This document shows positions 1-8,812 of a DNA stretch of 64,000 bases, in pieces. Source of the DNA: Marinobacterium sedimentorum (lineage in GTDB: Bacteria; Pseudomonadota; Gammaproteobacteria; Pseudomonadales; Balneatricaceae); contig NZ_JALDYX010000017.1 in assembly GCF_024267675.1 (NCBI RefSeq), positions 1 through 64,000 on the forward strand, read 5' to 3'. A program made the position numbers and the translations under genes. The notes under the pieces are model-generated. The model was not told the DNA's origin and did no database searches. It was given only the letters and a program-made list of their open reading frames with translations. Each line of letters begins with the position of its first letter. The stretch's first letter is position 1.

Positions 1-51
1 CGGTAGCAGCTGATAATAACCAGAACGTTTTAAATCAAACCAGCTGAATAG

Positions 52-678
52 TTACGTTCTAAGTAGCTTTATGAAGCTTTCACCATTCCCCCAGAACGCA
101 TCAAGCAATACAAAATCAAGCCACTCTAAGAAAGCCTTAATTCGCGTTACACCTGGATAATGCTTCCGATAATAGGCCTCACGAGACCGCCAAGCTTTAT
201 ACAAATGAACACGGCCGGCCTCGAGCTCAATTTTAATTGCCTTGTTTGCAGCAACTGAATTTCCAATTTGATGAAAATTCACCCTAAGCGTTCTGGCAAA
301 TTTTTGCTGAAGGTTTTCCTGTCCGGGGCATCCTGTATCAAGAATCTCCGGCTCTACTTGCGTTTGGGAAAACTCTGCGTAATCAAACACGCAGCCCTCA
401 AATTTGCTACCTCTAAGGTTTGAGTTCGTGAACCTGCACCCAACAAATTTACATGAATCAAAAATACACTTATGCAAGTATGCTGAGTCGAACTGCGAGT
501 AGCTGAAGTCGCAATCTGTGAAGCGTTTCTTCTTGGCAACCAAACGTTCAAATTGCTTATTTTTCAGGTTTACGCCTTTTAGGTCATGGGCGATAGCTTG
601 GTCTGGGATAATTTCCCTGCCCGTCGGGCGAAAGTGATCATTCATGGCGTGAAACTCATCCTTCATACGGTATAACAT
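52..678 (-). CDS. Pentapeptide-repeat protein, possibly truncated
   Basis: The central part reads as a run of pentapeptide-like units (pattern A/C/S-x-F/L-x-x, for example CDFSY, CIFDS, CKFVG, CRFTN, SNLRG, SKFEG, CVFDY). This predicts a right-handed quadrilateral beta-helix. The C-terminal third (YKAWRSREAYYRKHYP onwards) is a different, basic and aromatic segment. It resembles the linker that precedes a two-helix ion-channel module in longer pentapeptide proteins, but the reading frame stops (TAA at 52-54) before any membrane segment. The start at 678 (ATG with AGGAT five bases upstream) is preferred over an in-frame TTG at 741 that has no ribosome site. The function is unknown, and a shortened channel-type protein is only one possibility. 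Confidence 0.65.
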   Translation of the reverse strand: MLYRMKDEFHAMNDHFRPTGREIIPDQAIAHDLKGVNLKNKQFERLVAKKKRFTDCDFSYSQFDSAYLHKCIFDSCKFVGCRFTNSNLRGSKFEGCVFDYAEFSQTQVEPEILDTGCPGQENLQQKFARTLRVNFHQIGNSVAANKAIKIELEAGRVHLYKAWRSREAYYRKHYPGVTRIKAFLEWLDFVLLDAFWGNGESFIKLLRT

Positions 679-899
679 TTGTATCCTAGCCTCGGAGGCC
701 GATTTGCCTGAGGCCAGTATTTCCTGATGAATTTCCGTCAAAAACGGGCGAAAAGTCAGGTAGCATGAGCCGTTCAGGTCATCTGTTCACTCGAACTGAA
801 TCTGACAAAACGATCACCAAGCCTCATATCCACTTTTTGACTATGCCTTGTAACTTCATGATTTAAAATAAGTATCAGCAAATTTTTAGCCACACGCAA

Positions 900-1085
900 G
901 GATACTGGCCTGCAAGGCCGTTTATCCGGCAGAATCAACCGAAAAAGCCTGAAAACCACGCTACCGCCCTCCTCGCGACGGAATACCGCCAAGGATGCAC
1001 GCAGCCAGAGCCTTTAAAACAGAGGAATTGAGAGTGGGAGAGGATTCACCCAGCCTGGCTTCCGATGCTCAGCTGACGATTTGTT
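900..1085. repeat. Degenerate repeat, copy 1 (partner 9255-9450)
   Basis: Blocks shared in the same order with 9255-9450 include CGCTACCGCCCT, then GCGACGGAA, then a block beginning GAGGATTCACCCAGCC and running on through GGCTTCCGATGC. The two copies are about 8.4 kb apart and have diverged by small indels. No protein is encoded. Confidence 0.6.
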
Positions 1086-1214
1086 CTATTACCGATCAAA
1101 ATCTGGCACCAGTACTCCTTCAGTGCCTGAAAGGCATGATGCCGAAAGCAGGCACAAGATGGAAGAAAAAAGGAGCAGGGGTGAGAGCTAGGGACGAGGT
1201 GCGAGGTTAAAAAG

Positions 1215-1545
1215 CAACAGCAGTGATTCGCGATTCATCATCGCGGCGTACCAGACCACCGGGACATCAGAACGGCTTACATACCCCTTCTGAAGCCGGC
1301 GAGCACTGGGGCGGTTTTTCGATCAGGCCCGGCAGGGGCGAGGCATGGATGCCGAGCCGCCGATGCGGCACAGGGATGTGACGTCAGTGGCGCCCGGAAA
1401 ATCGTCCCAGCGCGCAGTAGAGAGGCTTCTGCGGGGGCGCCTTTCTTTGGTTACTTTATTTGCGCGTGCAAAGAAAGTAACGCGCCAGAAAGGCGCAACC
1501 CCAACCATCAAACTGTTTCGCAACGCCCGCCAGCACAGCGGTTTC
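1215..1545. repeat. Long intergenic repeat with hairpin, copy 1
   Basis: The block contains GCCGGCGAGCACTGGGG, then CGATCAGGCCCGGCAGGGG and GAGGCATGGATGCCGAGC. A strong inverted repeat follows around 1436-1500, in which a CTTTCTTTGGTTACTTT arm can pair with an AAAGAAAGTAACGCGCC arm. It ends with CCATCAAACTG and a CGCCAGCACAG tail. Copy 2 (1627-1995) has the same elements in the same order. This type of sequence recurs between genes in several gammaproteobacteria. Its function is unknown. Confidence 0.65.
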
Positions 1546-1577
1546 AAGAATCAGAAACCATCAGCTTCGGATTGAAA

Positions 1578-1614
1578 TGTTACCCATATCATTGAGCAGA
1601 ACTGTTACCGATGT
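1578..1614. repeat. TGTTACC repeat, possible relic of an IS end
   Basis: TGTTACCCAT and TGTTACCGATGT lie about 23 bases apart. A closely related 37-base stretch is at 3699-3736, and a single TGTTACCCATG unit is near 2034. Serial short repeats of this kind resemble the multiple terminal repeats of IS21-like elements. No transposase remains nearby, so this is a weak inference. Confidence 0.35.
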
Positions 1615-1626
1615 GGTTGAACTGCA

Positions 1627-1995
1627 CAGTAACCGTGATTCGAGATTCGTGATTAACCTTGGCGGCACACGGCCGCACGGTGCAATTCGCACCGGCGGGC
1701 TAGCAGAACGGCTTCCACCCCCCTCAGCAGCCGACGAGCACCGGGATTATGTTCCGATCAGACCCGAAGGGGCGAGGCAGGGACTGCCGAGCTGCAGATT
1801 AAGAACATGAATGTTCCGACTCCCCACCTTGAAAGCCGGCCCCCGCACACTGGCGTCAGAGCGCAGCGAAAAGGCTTCATCGGGGCCTATTCTTAAAGGT
1901 AAAAAGCCTTGGATACTTTCTTTGCGTGTCGCGCCAGCAAGGCTCAATACAAACCATCAAACCAACCGCCTCGAAGCACCCGCCAACACGGCAGA
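1627..1995. repeat. Long intergenic repeat with hairpin, copy 2
   Basis: This is a diverged second copy of 1215-1545. It has GACGAGCACCGGG, then CGATCAGACCCGAAGGGG, GAGGCAGGGACTGCCGAGC, a weaker version of the TACTTTCTTTGCG hairpin arm near 1916, and AAACCATCAAAC followed by CGCCAACACGG. Both copies also share an upstream GTGATTCGNGATTC word. The pair is arranged almost head to tail. Confidence 0.6.
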
Positions 1996-2220
1996 TCCAC
2001 GGCCCCGGTAGCATATAGCTACCAAACCGAATTGTTACCCATGCGCTTGAATCGCACCCTATTCAGGTTTGATTAAGAATACCTTGTAGGCTCGTTCTGA
2101 CTTCTGTAGGTTATTTCCAAAATAATTAATCGGTTTGCTTGGGAATGCTGGCACTGCTCGTGCCAGCGGGGATGGTCGCGGAATCGTTATTCCTGCCCAA
2201 GCCCGCCATAGGAGGTGCAG

Positions 2221-3513
2221 GTGAATGTATCCTGTTGCAATGGCAAGCCTATCCTGGAGTCGAAGTTGCAGGCCTTAGCACTTCAATCCCTGGGTCTATC
2301 CCTCCTCGCGGTCGTCACAGCGTTTATGTTTGGCTGCTCATCAGCTCCACTTCATGATGATCATCCCTTTGTTGCGGCTAACATGGCCGAACAATACGGC
2401 GAAGCCGCGCTACCCAACGTCGGCGCCAATCTGGCGACGTTGGGCAGCGGCACAGCATCTGCAGTGGTCATTCCGGACAGCGGCTTCATCGACCAGCACC
2501 TGGACAGCGTACAAACTCTTCCTTTTCAGCCTCTTGGCCACAAATTCGGCACCGATATCGTTATCGGCCGCTCAAGTGATGATCGCTACCGGGCCGGAAT
2601 GGGCTGGATCAGCAAGAACGATCACAACCATGTGAAACTGAGTCTGTTCCGGCAGCAAACTCTAGGCGACGGACTCGACGGTCTATGGCTGGCCAGCCTC
2701 CAGGGCGAATTTACCCCGCTTGCTCTGGCTAACGATTTCGACTTCACGGGGGAGCTCGCCCTTGCCGCGCAAAGCGACTCCTCGCAACGAACGCCAGGGG
2801 GCTCCGGTATCCGCCTGCATCTGGACAGCAAGCCCGCGAACGGCTTCAGCTACGGCTTGGCCCTGAGTCAATTCAGCGCAGGCTTTCACCCCTACGGCAG
2901 TGTCGTGGCTGCAGGTGAACGCCGTGCTGTCGCCAAGCTGGGCTACAGACCCTGGAGCGATGCGAAAATGACCGCTAACGCGGATTATATTCTCCGCGGT
3001 TGGGATGGCGACATTCCATGCGATGAATACCGCACCGGCCTGTCGTTCTCCAGTACCGTTTTCACTTACCTGAGCGCCAAACTCGAAACATCCGCGCAGC
3101 GCACACTCGATTGCGCCGCGGCCTCCGATGCCGGCAACATCGACAGCTGGGCATTGACCCTCTCTGAAGATTCCTGGACGGGCTGGGACATAAACCTGTT
3201 TGCAAAGGTGTCGGAAAAGAGCCTGCCCTTCACGCAGGAGCCACAGACCTGGAGCCACTATCGCGTATCCGGTGACCACGACTTACGCCTGGGATCACAC
3301 TGGGCCTCATTCGGCCCTGAAGTCTCCTTGCGAACCAACACCGTCGGTGAGGTAGAGCGCCGGCTGCAGACCGGGTTCGTGATGGGAATCGAAACCCGTA
3401 CCCAGAATTTCAGCCTGCACCTGGGTTACGAGGCCCTTACAGGTTACGGGGGTGCACTTGACGGTAATGCCGGCAAGATCAAACTGAATTATCGTCTCGA
3501 TTTCGATGCCTGA
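2221..3513 (+). CDS. Putative outer-membrane beta-barrel lipoprotein, family not recognised
   Basis: This 430-residue exported protein has an N-terminal hydrophobic stretch (SLGLSLLAVVTAFMFGCSS) ending in a lipobox-like FGC, so it is probably a lipoprotein. From about residue 90 onwards the sequence shows alternating hydrophobic and polar strands rich in Gly, Tyr, Trp and Phe, and it ends in KLNYRLDFDA. This is consistent with a C-terminal beta-barrel. The start chosen is GTG at 2221, with GGAGG at 2211-2215 ideally spaced. An upstream GTG at 2215 would overlap that ribosome site. It stands alone between two repeat-rich gaps. I do not recognise the family and infer only a surface or envelope location. 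Confidence 0.7.
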   Translation: MNVSCCNGKPILESKLQALALQSLGLSLLAVVTAFMFGCSSAPLHDDHPFVAANMAEQYGEAALPNVGANLATLGSGTASAVVIPDSGFIDQHLDSVQTLPFQPLGHKFGTDIVIGRSSDDRYRAGMGWISKNDHNHVKLSLFRQQTLGDGLDGLWLASLQGEFTPLALANDFDFTGELALAAQSDSSQRTPGGSGIRLHLDSKPANGFSYGLALSQFSAGFHPYGSVVAAGERRAVAKLGYRPWSDAKMTANADYILRGWDGDIPCDEYRTGLSFSSTVFTYLSAKLETSAQRTLDCAAASDAGNIDSWALTLSEDSWTGWDINLFAKVSEKSLPFTQEPQTWSHYRVSGDHDLRLGSHWASFGPEVSLRTNTVGEVERRLQTGFVMGIETRTQNFSLHLGYEALTGYGGALDGNAGKIKLNYRLDFDA

Positions 3514-4008
3514 ACGGTTGCCAATTATCCCTGCAGACGACGGGCGCGCCAAAACGCAGGATGCATCAACGAAAGCCGGAGCGAGCACTGCTGCCTGTGT
3601 GCGACCAGGCCCGCAGGGCGCAACACATAGCATCCAACCGATGCCGAACCCACCGCCACTGCAGATCCAAATTCAAACACGCAAAAACACCCAGAAAACT
3701 GACACCCATGTCAGTGAACAGCACTGTTATTCATGTCTCTTCTTCACCTGGCGGACATACTGGTCTTTCTGGCAATTCTTGGCTTCTTTGCCGTTTTAAT
3801 TAGGTGTGTGCGCAAGCGCACAGCGAAGACACTGAAAATGGTGTTAACTGATTCCATTGTTTGACGGATTGCATATTCGCGCGGCATCCGACGAATAACG
3901 CCTGCGCTGGGTTCCATTGAAGCACCAGACGCCTGCAGATCGAGTTGCACAGATGCCGAGGCGGATGTAGCTCCCTCAGTCACAGGTTAGCGTGAGAAGA
4001 GAAAAGTC
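3514..4008. other. Intergenic region with repeat fragment and a doubtful 43-codon frame
   Basis: A degraded copy of the 1215-1545 repeat (GCGAGCACTGC, then GACCAGGCCCGCAGGGCG) occupies about 3570-3650, followed by the TGTTACC-type repeat at 3699-3736. A short frame at 3733-3864 (plus) would encode a 43-residue peptide with one hydrophobic helix (LADILVFLAILGFFAVLI) followed by a basic tail. Its start codon lies inside the repeat and no good ribosome site precedes it, so it is not called as a gene. Confidence 0.4.
3699..3736. repeat. Second copy of the TGTTACC-type repeat
   Basis: ACCCATGTCAGTGAACAG followed by ACTGTTA and CATGT aligns with 1578-1614 at roughly three of four positions. In both places it lies just after a copy of the long hairpin repeat, suggesting that the two form one composite element. 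Confidence 0.5.
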
Positions 4009-4290
4009 ATGAACTTGCAACCCCCAAGCACAGCTGAAACCACAGGCACCTACCTGTTACGTTTTATTTCGTTGTATGACCGGGGACGCGGCATCGCTGT
4101 GCCCTGCGATGCCGCTGGCAACGTTGACACGGCTTCACTCAGCCTGCGACTTCGCCTTGCGTATCTTCGCGCAAGGTTAATGGTAGGTCGGGAGTACTCA
4201 CGTCCAACAGTGCAGCCGAAGGCCGGCAGATGGATAGGCTCCGCTTTACCCATGCTGCACATGGACACTAAACCGCAAGAAGTAATTTAG
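4009..4290 (+). CDS. Small conserved hypothetical protein
   Basis: This 93-residue frame has a core (TYLLRFISLYDRGRGIAVPC, then DAAGNVDTASLSLRLRLAY and a VGREYSRP end) that resembles a family of short cytoplasmic proteins widespread in proteobacteria. Members typically read 'LLRF.D.GRG.AFPCD..G.VD..AL..RAR.NY..AR..VGR'. The purine-rich GAGAAGAGAAAAG sits just upstream of the ATG. The last 20 residues fall outside the conserved core. No function is known to me. It lies alone among repeats. Confidence 0.55.
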   Translation: MNLQPPSTAETTGTYLLRFISLYDRGRGIAVPCDAAGNVDTASLSLRLRLAYLRARLMVGREYSRPTVQPKAGRWIGSALPMLHMDTKPQEVI

Positions 4291-4369
4291 TACCAGCAGG
4301 ACGCCAGAACAACGCTATACCCCCCTGGGCAGAAAATTGCTCCGGCATTGACTACCGGCCATCCATGGC

Positions 4370-4530
4370 CCTGCGCCTGCGAACACCGGGCGCATGCAGC
4401 GATCAGGCCCGCAGACAGGGACTGTTGTACCTCCGATGACAGCATACCCGGCTCTTCACCCTGACGGCAGGCCGACCGCAGAATGGCGTCAGAGCACAGT
4501 GCAAAGGCGGCATCTGGGGTCATTACTATT
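4370..4530. repeat. Degraded fragment of the long hairpin repeat
   Basis: GAACACCGGGCGC, CGATCAGGCCCGCAGACAG, GGCGTCAGAGCACAGTGC and AAGGCGGCATC match blocks of the copies at 1215-1545 and 1627-1995, with several segments missing. Confidence 0.45.
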
Positions 4531-4539
4531 AACCTGGCT

Positions 4540-4815
4540 GGCAAATAGGTTCTTTTTATGTCCAGCTGCCGCGGGTTATCGATCGACGGGCACGAAAATA
4601 AAAGGGGCAGCCATTATTAAACCGGTGGCATTTTACGTCTGTAGAGCCGGTTTAATACTGTGGCGCAGGATGCGCCACCATTGGCCAACGGCCAATGCGA
4701 GCCTTTGAAAATCCAGGGATTTCACAAATTCCGCCTGACTTTCAAGGGCGATGATGAAACAGGGCGGGACGACCTGTTTCATCGCCAGGTTAATAGCCAA
4801 CGGCTACCCTGATAC
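4540..4815. repeat. Palindrome-chain repeat, copy 1
   Basis: This is a chain of short near-perfect hairpins: TGGCGC/GCGCCA around AGGAT (4651-4680), CATTGGCC/GGCCAATG around AAC, ATGAAACAGG/CCTGTTTCAT around a 9-base loop (4752-4783), and TAGCC/GGCTA. The same design recurs at 8515-8812 and 44020-44182. There are no open frames of interest. Confidence 0.6.
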
Positions 4816-4972
4816 CGGATCATTTTCAAAAGAGCGGTCAATTTTTGGCGGGCTATAAAAGCGGTCTTTACACTTCTTTGGTGCGCTAACGCACGGACAG
4901 AATTTTGGCATGCATACATACTGAAAACAGCACTTTACGCCTCGATTCAAATACCACCACAAGGATTCGACC

Positions 4973-6010
4973 ATGAAAGCGCTTGTTTACTTGGGACCAG
5001 GAAAAAAAGCATTGGAAGATCGACCGAAGCCAGATATTTCTGCGCCTACCGACGCCATCGTAAAAGTGACGAAAACGACAATTTGCGGCACTGACCTGCA
5101 CATTTTGAAAGGTGATGTGCCAACCTGCCAGGCGGGCACTATTTTAGGCCACGAGGGCGTAGGTATCGTAGAAAAGGTGGGCGAGGCAGTAACAGCATTC
5201 AAACCGGGTGATCGGGTTTTGATTTCATGCGTCAGCGCCTGCGGAAAATGCAGCTATTGCCGCAAAGGTATGTACTCCCATTGCAGCACCGGCGGCTGGA
5301 TTTTAGGTAATAGTATTGACGGCACCCAGGCAGAATTCGTGCGAACGCCTCACGCCGACACCAGCCTTTACCCCATTCCGGATGGCGCGGATGAGGAGGC
5401 TCTTGTGATGTTGAGCGACATTCTCCCAACGGGATTTGAGTGCGGCGTGCTTAACGGAAAAGTTAAGCCAGGCGATATCGTTTCAATCGTCGGCGCAGGG
5501 CCGATCGGTCTCGCAGCCTTGCTCACTGCTCAGTTCTACTCGCCGGCCGAAATCATCATGATCGATCTTGATGATAACCGTCTTGAAATGGCAAAACGTT
5601 TCGGCGCAACGGCGACCGTCAATAGCACTGACGGCAAGGCCAAGGATACTGTCATGAGTATGACGAACGGGCGCGGTGTCGACACGGCCATTGAAGCCGT
5701 CGGTATTCCTGCGACCTTCGAGCTTTGCCAGGAAATTATTGCGCCGGGTGGAACCATCGCCAATATCGGTGTACACGGCAAAAAAGTTGACTTGCATTTG
5801 GAAAGTCTATGGGATCGCAATATTACTATCACGACTCGCCTCGTTGATACGGCAAGTACACCAATGCTGCTCAATATACTGGCGGCGAACAAAATAGATC
5901 CAAAAATGCTCATTACTCACCGCTTCTCGCTAGAGAACGTTATAGACGCATACGAGACATTCGAAAACGCGGCGAATACGAAGGCACTCAAAGTGATTAT
6001 TAACCAATAA
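4973..6010 (+). CDS. Zinc-dependent alcohol dehydrogenase (MDR superfamily)
   Basis: This 345-residue medium-chain dehydrogenase would oxidise or reduce an alcohol/aldehyde pair with NAD(P). Catalytic zinc ligands are C38 (TTICGTDLH) and H60-E61 (LGHEGVG). Structural zinc cysteines are C90, C93, C96 and C104. The Rossmann motif GAGPIG is at 174-179. The length and the LSDILPTG segment fit the Ralstonia/Thermoanaerobacter-like secondary alcohol dehydrogenase branch more than formaldehyde dehydrogenase. The ATG follows AAGGA with normal spacing. It is monocistronic, converging on the permease gene at 6117. The substrate cannot be told from sequence. Confidence 0.88.
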   Translation: MKALVYLGPGKKALEDRPKPDISAPTDAIVKVTKTTICGTDLHILKGDVPTCQAGTILGHEGVGIVEKVGEAVTAFKPGDRVLISCVSACGKCSYCRKGMYSHCSTGGWILGNSIDGTQAEFVRTPHADTSLYPIPDGADEEALVMLSDILPTGFECGVLNGKVKPGDIVSIVGAGPIGLAALLTAQFYSPAEIIMIDLDDNRLEMAKRFGATATVNSTDGKAKDTVMSMTNGRGVDTAIEAVGIPATFELCQEIIAPGGTIANIGVHGKKVDLHLESLWDRNITITTRLVDTASTPMLLNILAANKIDPKMLITHRFSLENVIDAYETFENAANTKALKVIINQ

Positions 6011-6116
6011 CGCTGATATATTCCGGCCGGCGTACAGGACATTTCCACAGGAAATAATCACGTCAATGGGTGTTTAGATCGTGCATTTCCCATGGATGCA
6101 CAAGTGTTATGTGTTT

Positions 6117-7436
6117 TCATTTGGGCACGATGGGGTTGTGTCGCAAGAAGAGGGCTTCCACAATCAGGATAGTCAGCATTACGACACAAGCGATGCCCAC
6201 CACCAGCAGATCACTGGATATTTTAATCCAGAGAAATCCAGCCAGAACGACCAGATCAAGAAAAATTGCGCCTATAAGAACGGCGCTACGGGCGCCAATT
6301 TCCTGCCGCAGATGACGCAATATGCCCCAGTGAACGGCCATATCCATTATCAGATAAAAAATGATGCCCAACGCGGCGATACGTGATAGATCAAAGAAGG
6401 CCGTCAGCAGCAAACCCAAGACAACTGTATAGACCAGAGTATGCTTTTGGATGCTGCCCGGCATCCCAAAATGACTGTGGGGGACAAGTTTCATCTCTGT
6501 CAGCATTGCCAACATCCGAGAAACTGCAAATATGCTGGCGATAATTCCGCCTGCTGTCGCCAGCATAGCCAGCACAACCGTAAACCACAGAGCATATTCG
6601 CCCAGTGCAGGCCTGGCGGCAGCCGCCAAGGAGTAATTTCTCGTTTCGATAATTTCCTGAAGAGACAAGTTGCTCGCGACAGCAAACCCCACCAGCGCGT
6701 AAATAACAACACAAAGCGCGATGGAGATGATGATGGCTCTGCCCACATTGCGGTGCGGGTCTTTCAGCTCCGAGCCACTGTTTGTAATAGTGGTAAACCC
6801 CTTGAAGGCCAGAATACCGAGGGCCGTAGCGCCAATGAAACCGGCCAGTGATATGTCAGGGTCTTGGGCTGAGAAATTAACTTCCACCGAATCTGCCACC
6901 GTGACCCCCACAACGCCGAACAGAACGATACCGCCTATCTTGATAAATCCAAGCACCGACGACACGCCCTCGATCATACGGTTAGCGGATAAATTGATCA
7001 GAAAGGCTACCAACAACAATCCGACCCCCAGTGTTGGCACCAGCAAACTGCTATCGTCGATTTCAAACAACTGCAGTGTATAAGCCCCAAATGTGCGGGC
7101 CAGAAAACTCTGGGCGATGACCATAGAAAAATACATCAGCAGGGAATGAAAAGCCGTTGTCAGCGTACTGCCATAAGCCTTTTTCAGGTACATGGCTATT
7201 CCGCCGGCCGACGGATAAGCATTCGACATTTTAACGTATGAGTGGGCGCTGAATGACACTATCAGTGCGGCCGAAAGAAAAGCCAGTGGGAAAAGACGCC
7301 CGGTCATCTCGGCCATCTGACCGGTCAGGGCAAATATCCCTGCCCCGATCATCACCCCAGTACCAAGGGCAACAGCTCCGACCAATGTCAGACTGTCTTT
7401 ACGATACTGCGGCTTTCGATCTTCAGTCATCTGCAT
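6117..7436 (-). CDS. APC-superfamily amino acid permease
   Basis: This 439-residue polytopic membrane protein has about twelve hydrophobic helices. The first carries the APC signature GTGVMIGAGIFALTG, which lines the substrate site in LeuT-fold amino acid permeases. The GFTTITNSGSELKDPHRN loop is also typical of the family. It should import an amino acid or related organic cation by proton or sodium coupling. The start chosen is ATG at 7436. The longer frame from TTG at 7463 overlaps the only Shine-Dalgarno-like AGAGGAG. The substrate is unknown. Confidence 0.82.
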   Translation of the reverse strand: MQMTEDRKPQYRKDSLTLVGAVALGTGVMIGAGIFALTGQMAEMTGRLFPLAFLSAALIVSFSAHSYVKMSNAYPSAGGIAMYLKKAYGSTLTTAFHSLLMYFSMVIAQSFLARTFGAYTLQLFEIDDSSLLVPTLGVGLLLVAFLINLSANRMIEGVSSVLGFIKIGGIVLFGVVGVTVADSVEVNFSAQDPDISLAGFIGATALGILAFKGFTTITNSGSELKDPHRNVGRAIIISIALCVVIYALVGFAVASNLSLQEIIETRNYSLAAAARPALGEYALWFTVVLAMLATAGGIIASIFAVSRMLAMLTEMKLVPHSHFGMPGSIQKHTLVYTVVLGLLLTAFFDLSRIAALGIIFYLIMDMAVHWGILRHLRQEIGARSAVLIGAIFLDLVVLAGFLWIKISSDLLVVGIACVVMLTILIVEALFLRHNPIVPK

Positions 7437-7629
7437 ATCGTTACGAATATCTCCTCTATCCAAGGTCGGCGATATCTATCCTGGATAACATAGTGGTCGC
7501 AATTGAGGCTGCGATGCCGCGCATCGAAACCCAGATCCCCGCTTCCCAGTTCTGAACATGCAAGACCCCGAATACGACACCTTTAACTGCTACTTCAAGC
7601 TTTGCCGCTGCTTGAACCTAAGCGGACAG

Positions 7630-8493
7630 TCAGAGTTGCTTGCGTAACTTCAGCAACTCCTTGCGGCGCACGGCGCTGACTTTCGGGTAGCTCATTTTAA
7701 GGTCCTGCAGCGCCTCAACGATGATCTGGGAGATGATCAGCCTGGCGTTCTTCTTGTCATCGGCCGGAATGACATACCATGGTGACTCCTCTGTGCTGGT
7801 GGCACTCAGGCATGCCTCATATGCACGCATATAGTCGTCCCAGTGCCTGCGTTCCTGGATGTCGGCGAGGCTGAACTTCCAATTTTTCTCGGGCTCATCG
7901 ATACGCGCGAGAAACCGTTCGCGTTGTTCCTCCTTAGACAGGTGGAGAAAGAACTTGATCACCCGCGTGCCGTTGCTGTGCAGATGTGCCTCCAGATCCG
8001 TGATGGATTTGAAGCGCTCGTCCCAGATGGCACTCCCGGCGACCGCATCGTCGGAAAACCCCTGCGCCCGGAGCAACTCCGGGTGCACCCGCACCACGAG
8101 TACATCCTCGTAGTAGGAGCGATTAAATATACCGATCCGCCCCCGCTCCGGCAGACGCTTGGTGGTGCGCCACAGGAAATCGTGCTCCAGCTCCTCGACG
8201 CTCGGTTGTTTAAAACTGAATACCTGGCAACCCTGTGGATTCACGCCCGACATGACATGGCGAATAGCCCCGTCCTTGCCGGCGGTATCCATGCCCTGGA
8301 AAATCAACAGCACGGCTTGCCGATTCGAAGCATAGTTCAATCGCTGCAACTCGCTCAGTTCGACGACCTGAGCCTCCAGCATCTTTTTATATGCTTTCTT
8401 GGAGTCATAAACGGGCACAATCTTGGTCGGACGCTGAGCCAAATCAACTTTATTGCCGGGATGAACGCGGTGATCATTAGGATCTATTTTCAT
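7630..8493 (-). CDS. Polyphosphate kinase 2 family protein
   Basis: PPK2 enzymes move phosphate between inorganic polyphosphate and nucleoside mono- or diphosphates in the cytosol. This 287-residue single-domain protein has the Walker A region [11 protein letters not shown] (65-75, K73), the lid-type [14 protein letters not shown], and the Walker [14 protein letters not shown] (120-132). It also has the WKFS...RRHWDDY and [15 protein letters not shown] segments typical of the family. It closely resembles the one-domain, class III-like group able to act on AMP and ADP. Subclass assignment from sequence alone is tentative. It is transcribed alone. Confidence 0.88.
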   Translation of the reverse strand: MKIDPNDHRVHPGNKVDLAQRPTKIVPVYDSKKAYKKMLEAQVVELSELQRLNYASNRQAVLLIFQGMDTAGKDGAIRHVMSGVNPQGCQVFSFKQPSVEELEHDFLWRTTKRLPERGRIGIFNRSYYEDVLVVRVHPELLRAQGFSDDAVAGSAIWDERFKSITDLEAHLHSNGTRVIKFFLHLSKEEQRERFLARIDEPEKNWKFSLADIQERRHWDDYMRAYEACLSATSTEESPWYVIPADDKKNARLIISQIIVEALQDLKMSYPKVSAVRRKELLKLRKQL

Positions 8494-8514
8494 AAAATCT
8501 GCCTGGTGTTCATG

Positions 8515-8812
8515 TTATTAGCCTGGCGGAGAAACAGTTTTCCGCCCTATTTGTCCGTTATGTACAGGAAGTACGGTCCCATAACTTTTGCTCCTGCAAA
8601 GTAAGGATTTCCGCCATCCTTGGCGGCCATACCGCACACGCATGGATGCGTGTGCGGTCACGCCATAGGCGCTTTAACCTAAAAGAACGGGCGCAGGTGC
8701 GTGGACATGCTGACCTTCCTCAGGGGAAAAGGTGGCGTTCACATTGGCCTGCGGCCAATGATGAAGCATCCCTGCTTCATGGATTCACCCGCCGGATTAA
8801 TAGCCACCGATG
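8515..8812. repeat. Palindrome-chain repeat, copy 2
   Basis: Consecutive hairpins are CCGCCA/TGGCGG, CCGCACACGCAT/ATGCGTGTGCGG (two-base loop, near 8631-8658), CATTGGCC/GGCCAATG and ATGAAGC/GCTTCAT. The block from CGCCATAGGCGC to GGATTAATAGCC matches 44078-44175 closely. Its last bases supply the stop codon of the adjacent pseudogene. Confidence 0.65.

Larger units (their letters stand above)
742..2214. other. Gene-free, repeat-rich intergenic region
   Basis: Short open frames here (for example 774-992 minus, 995-1210 plus, 1323-1575 on both strands, 1577-1810 and 1811-2011 plus) have no ribosome sites and no recognisable protein content. Most coincide with duplicated intergenic sequence. 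The stretch is made largely of the repeat copies listed separately (900-1085, 1215-1545, 1627-1995). I see no convincing gene. Confidence 0.6.

Noticed and set aside
774..992. 72-codon minus-strand frame
   Set aside because: It overlaps repeat sequence and has no ribosome site or recognisable content.
3733..3864. 43-codon frame encoding a single hydrophobic helix and basic tail
   Set aside because: The start codon lies within a dispersed repeat and no ribosome site precedes it. It is kept only as a note in the intergenic entry.
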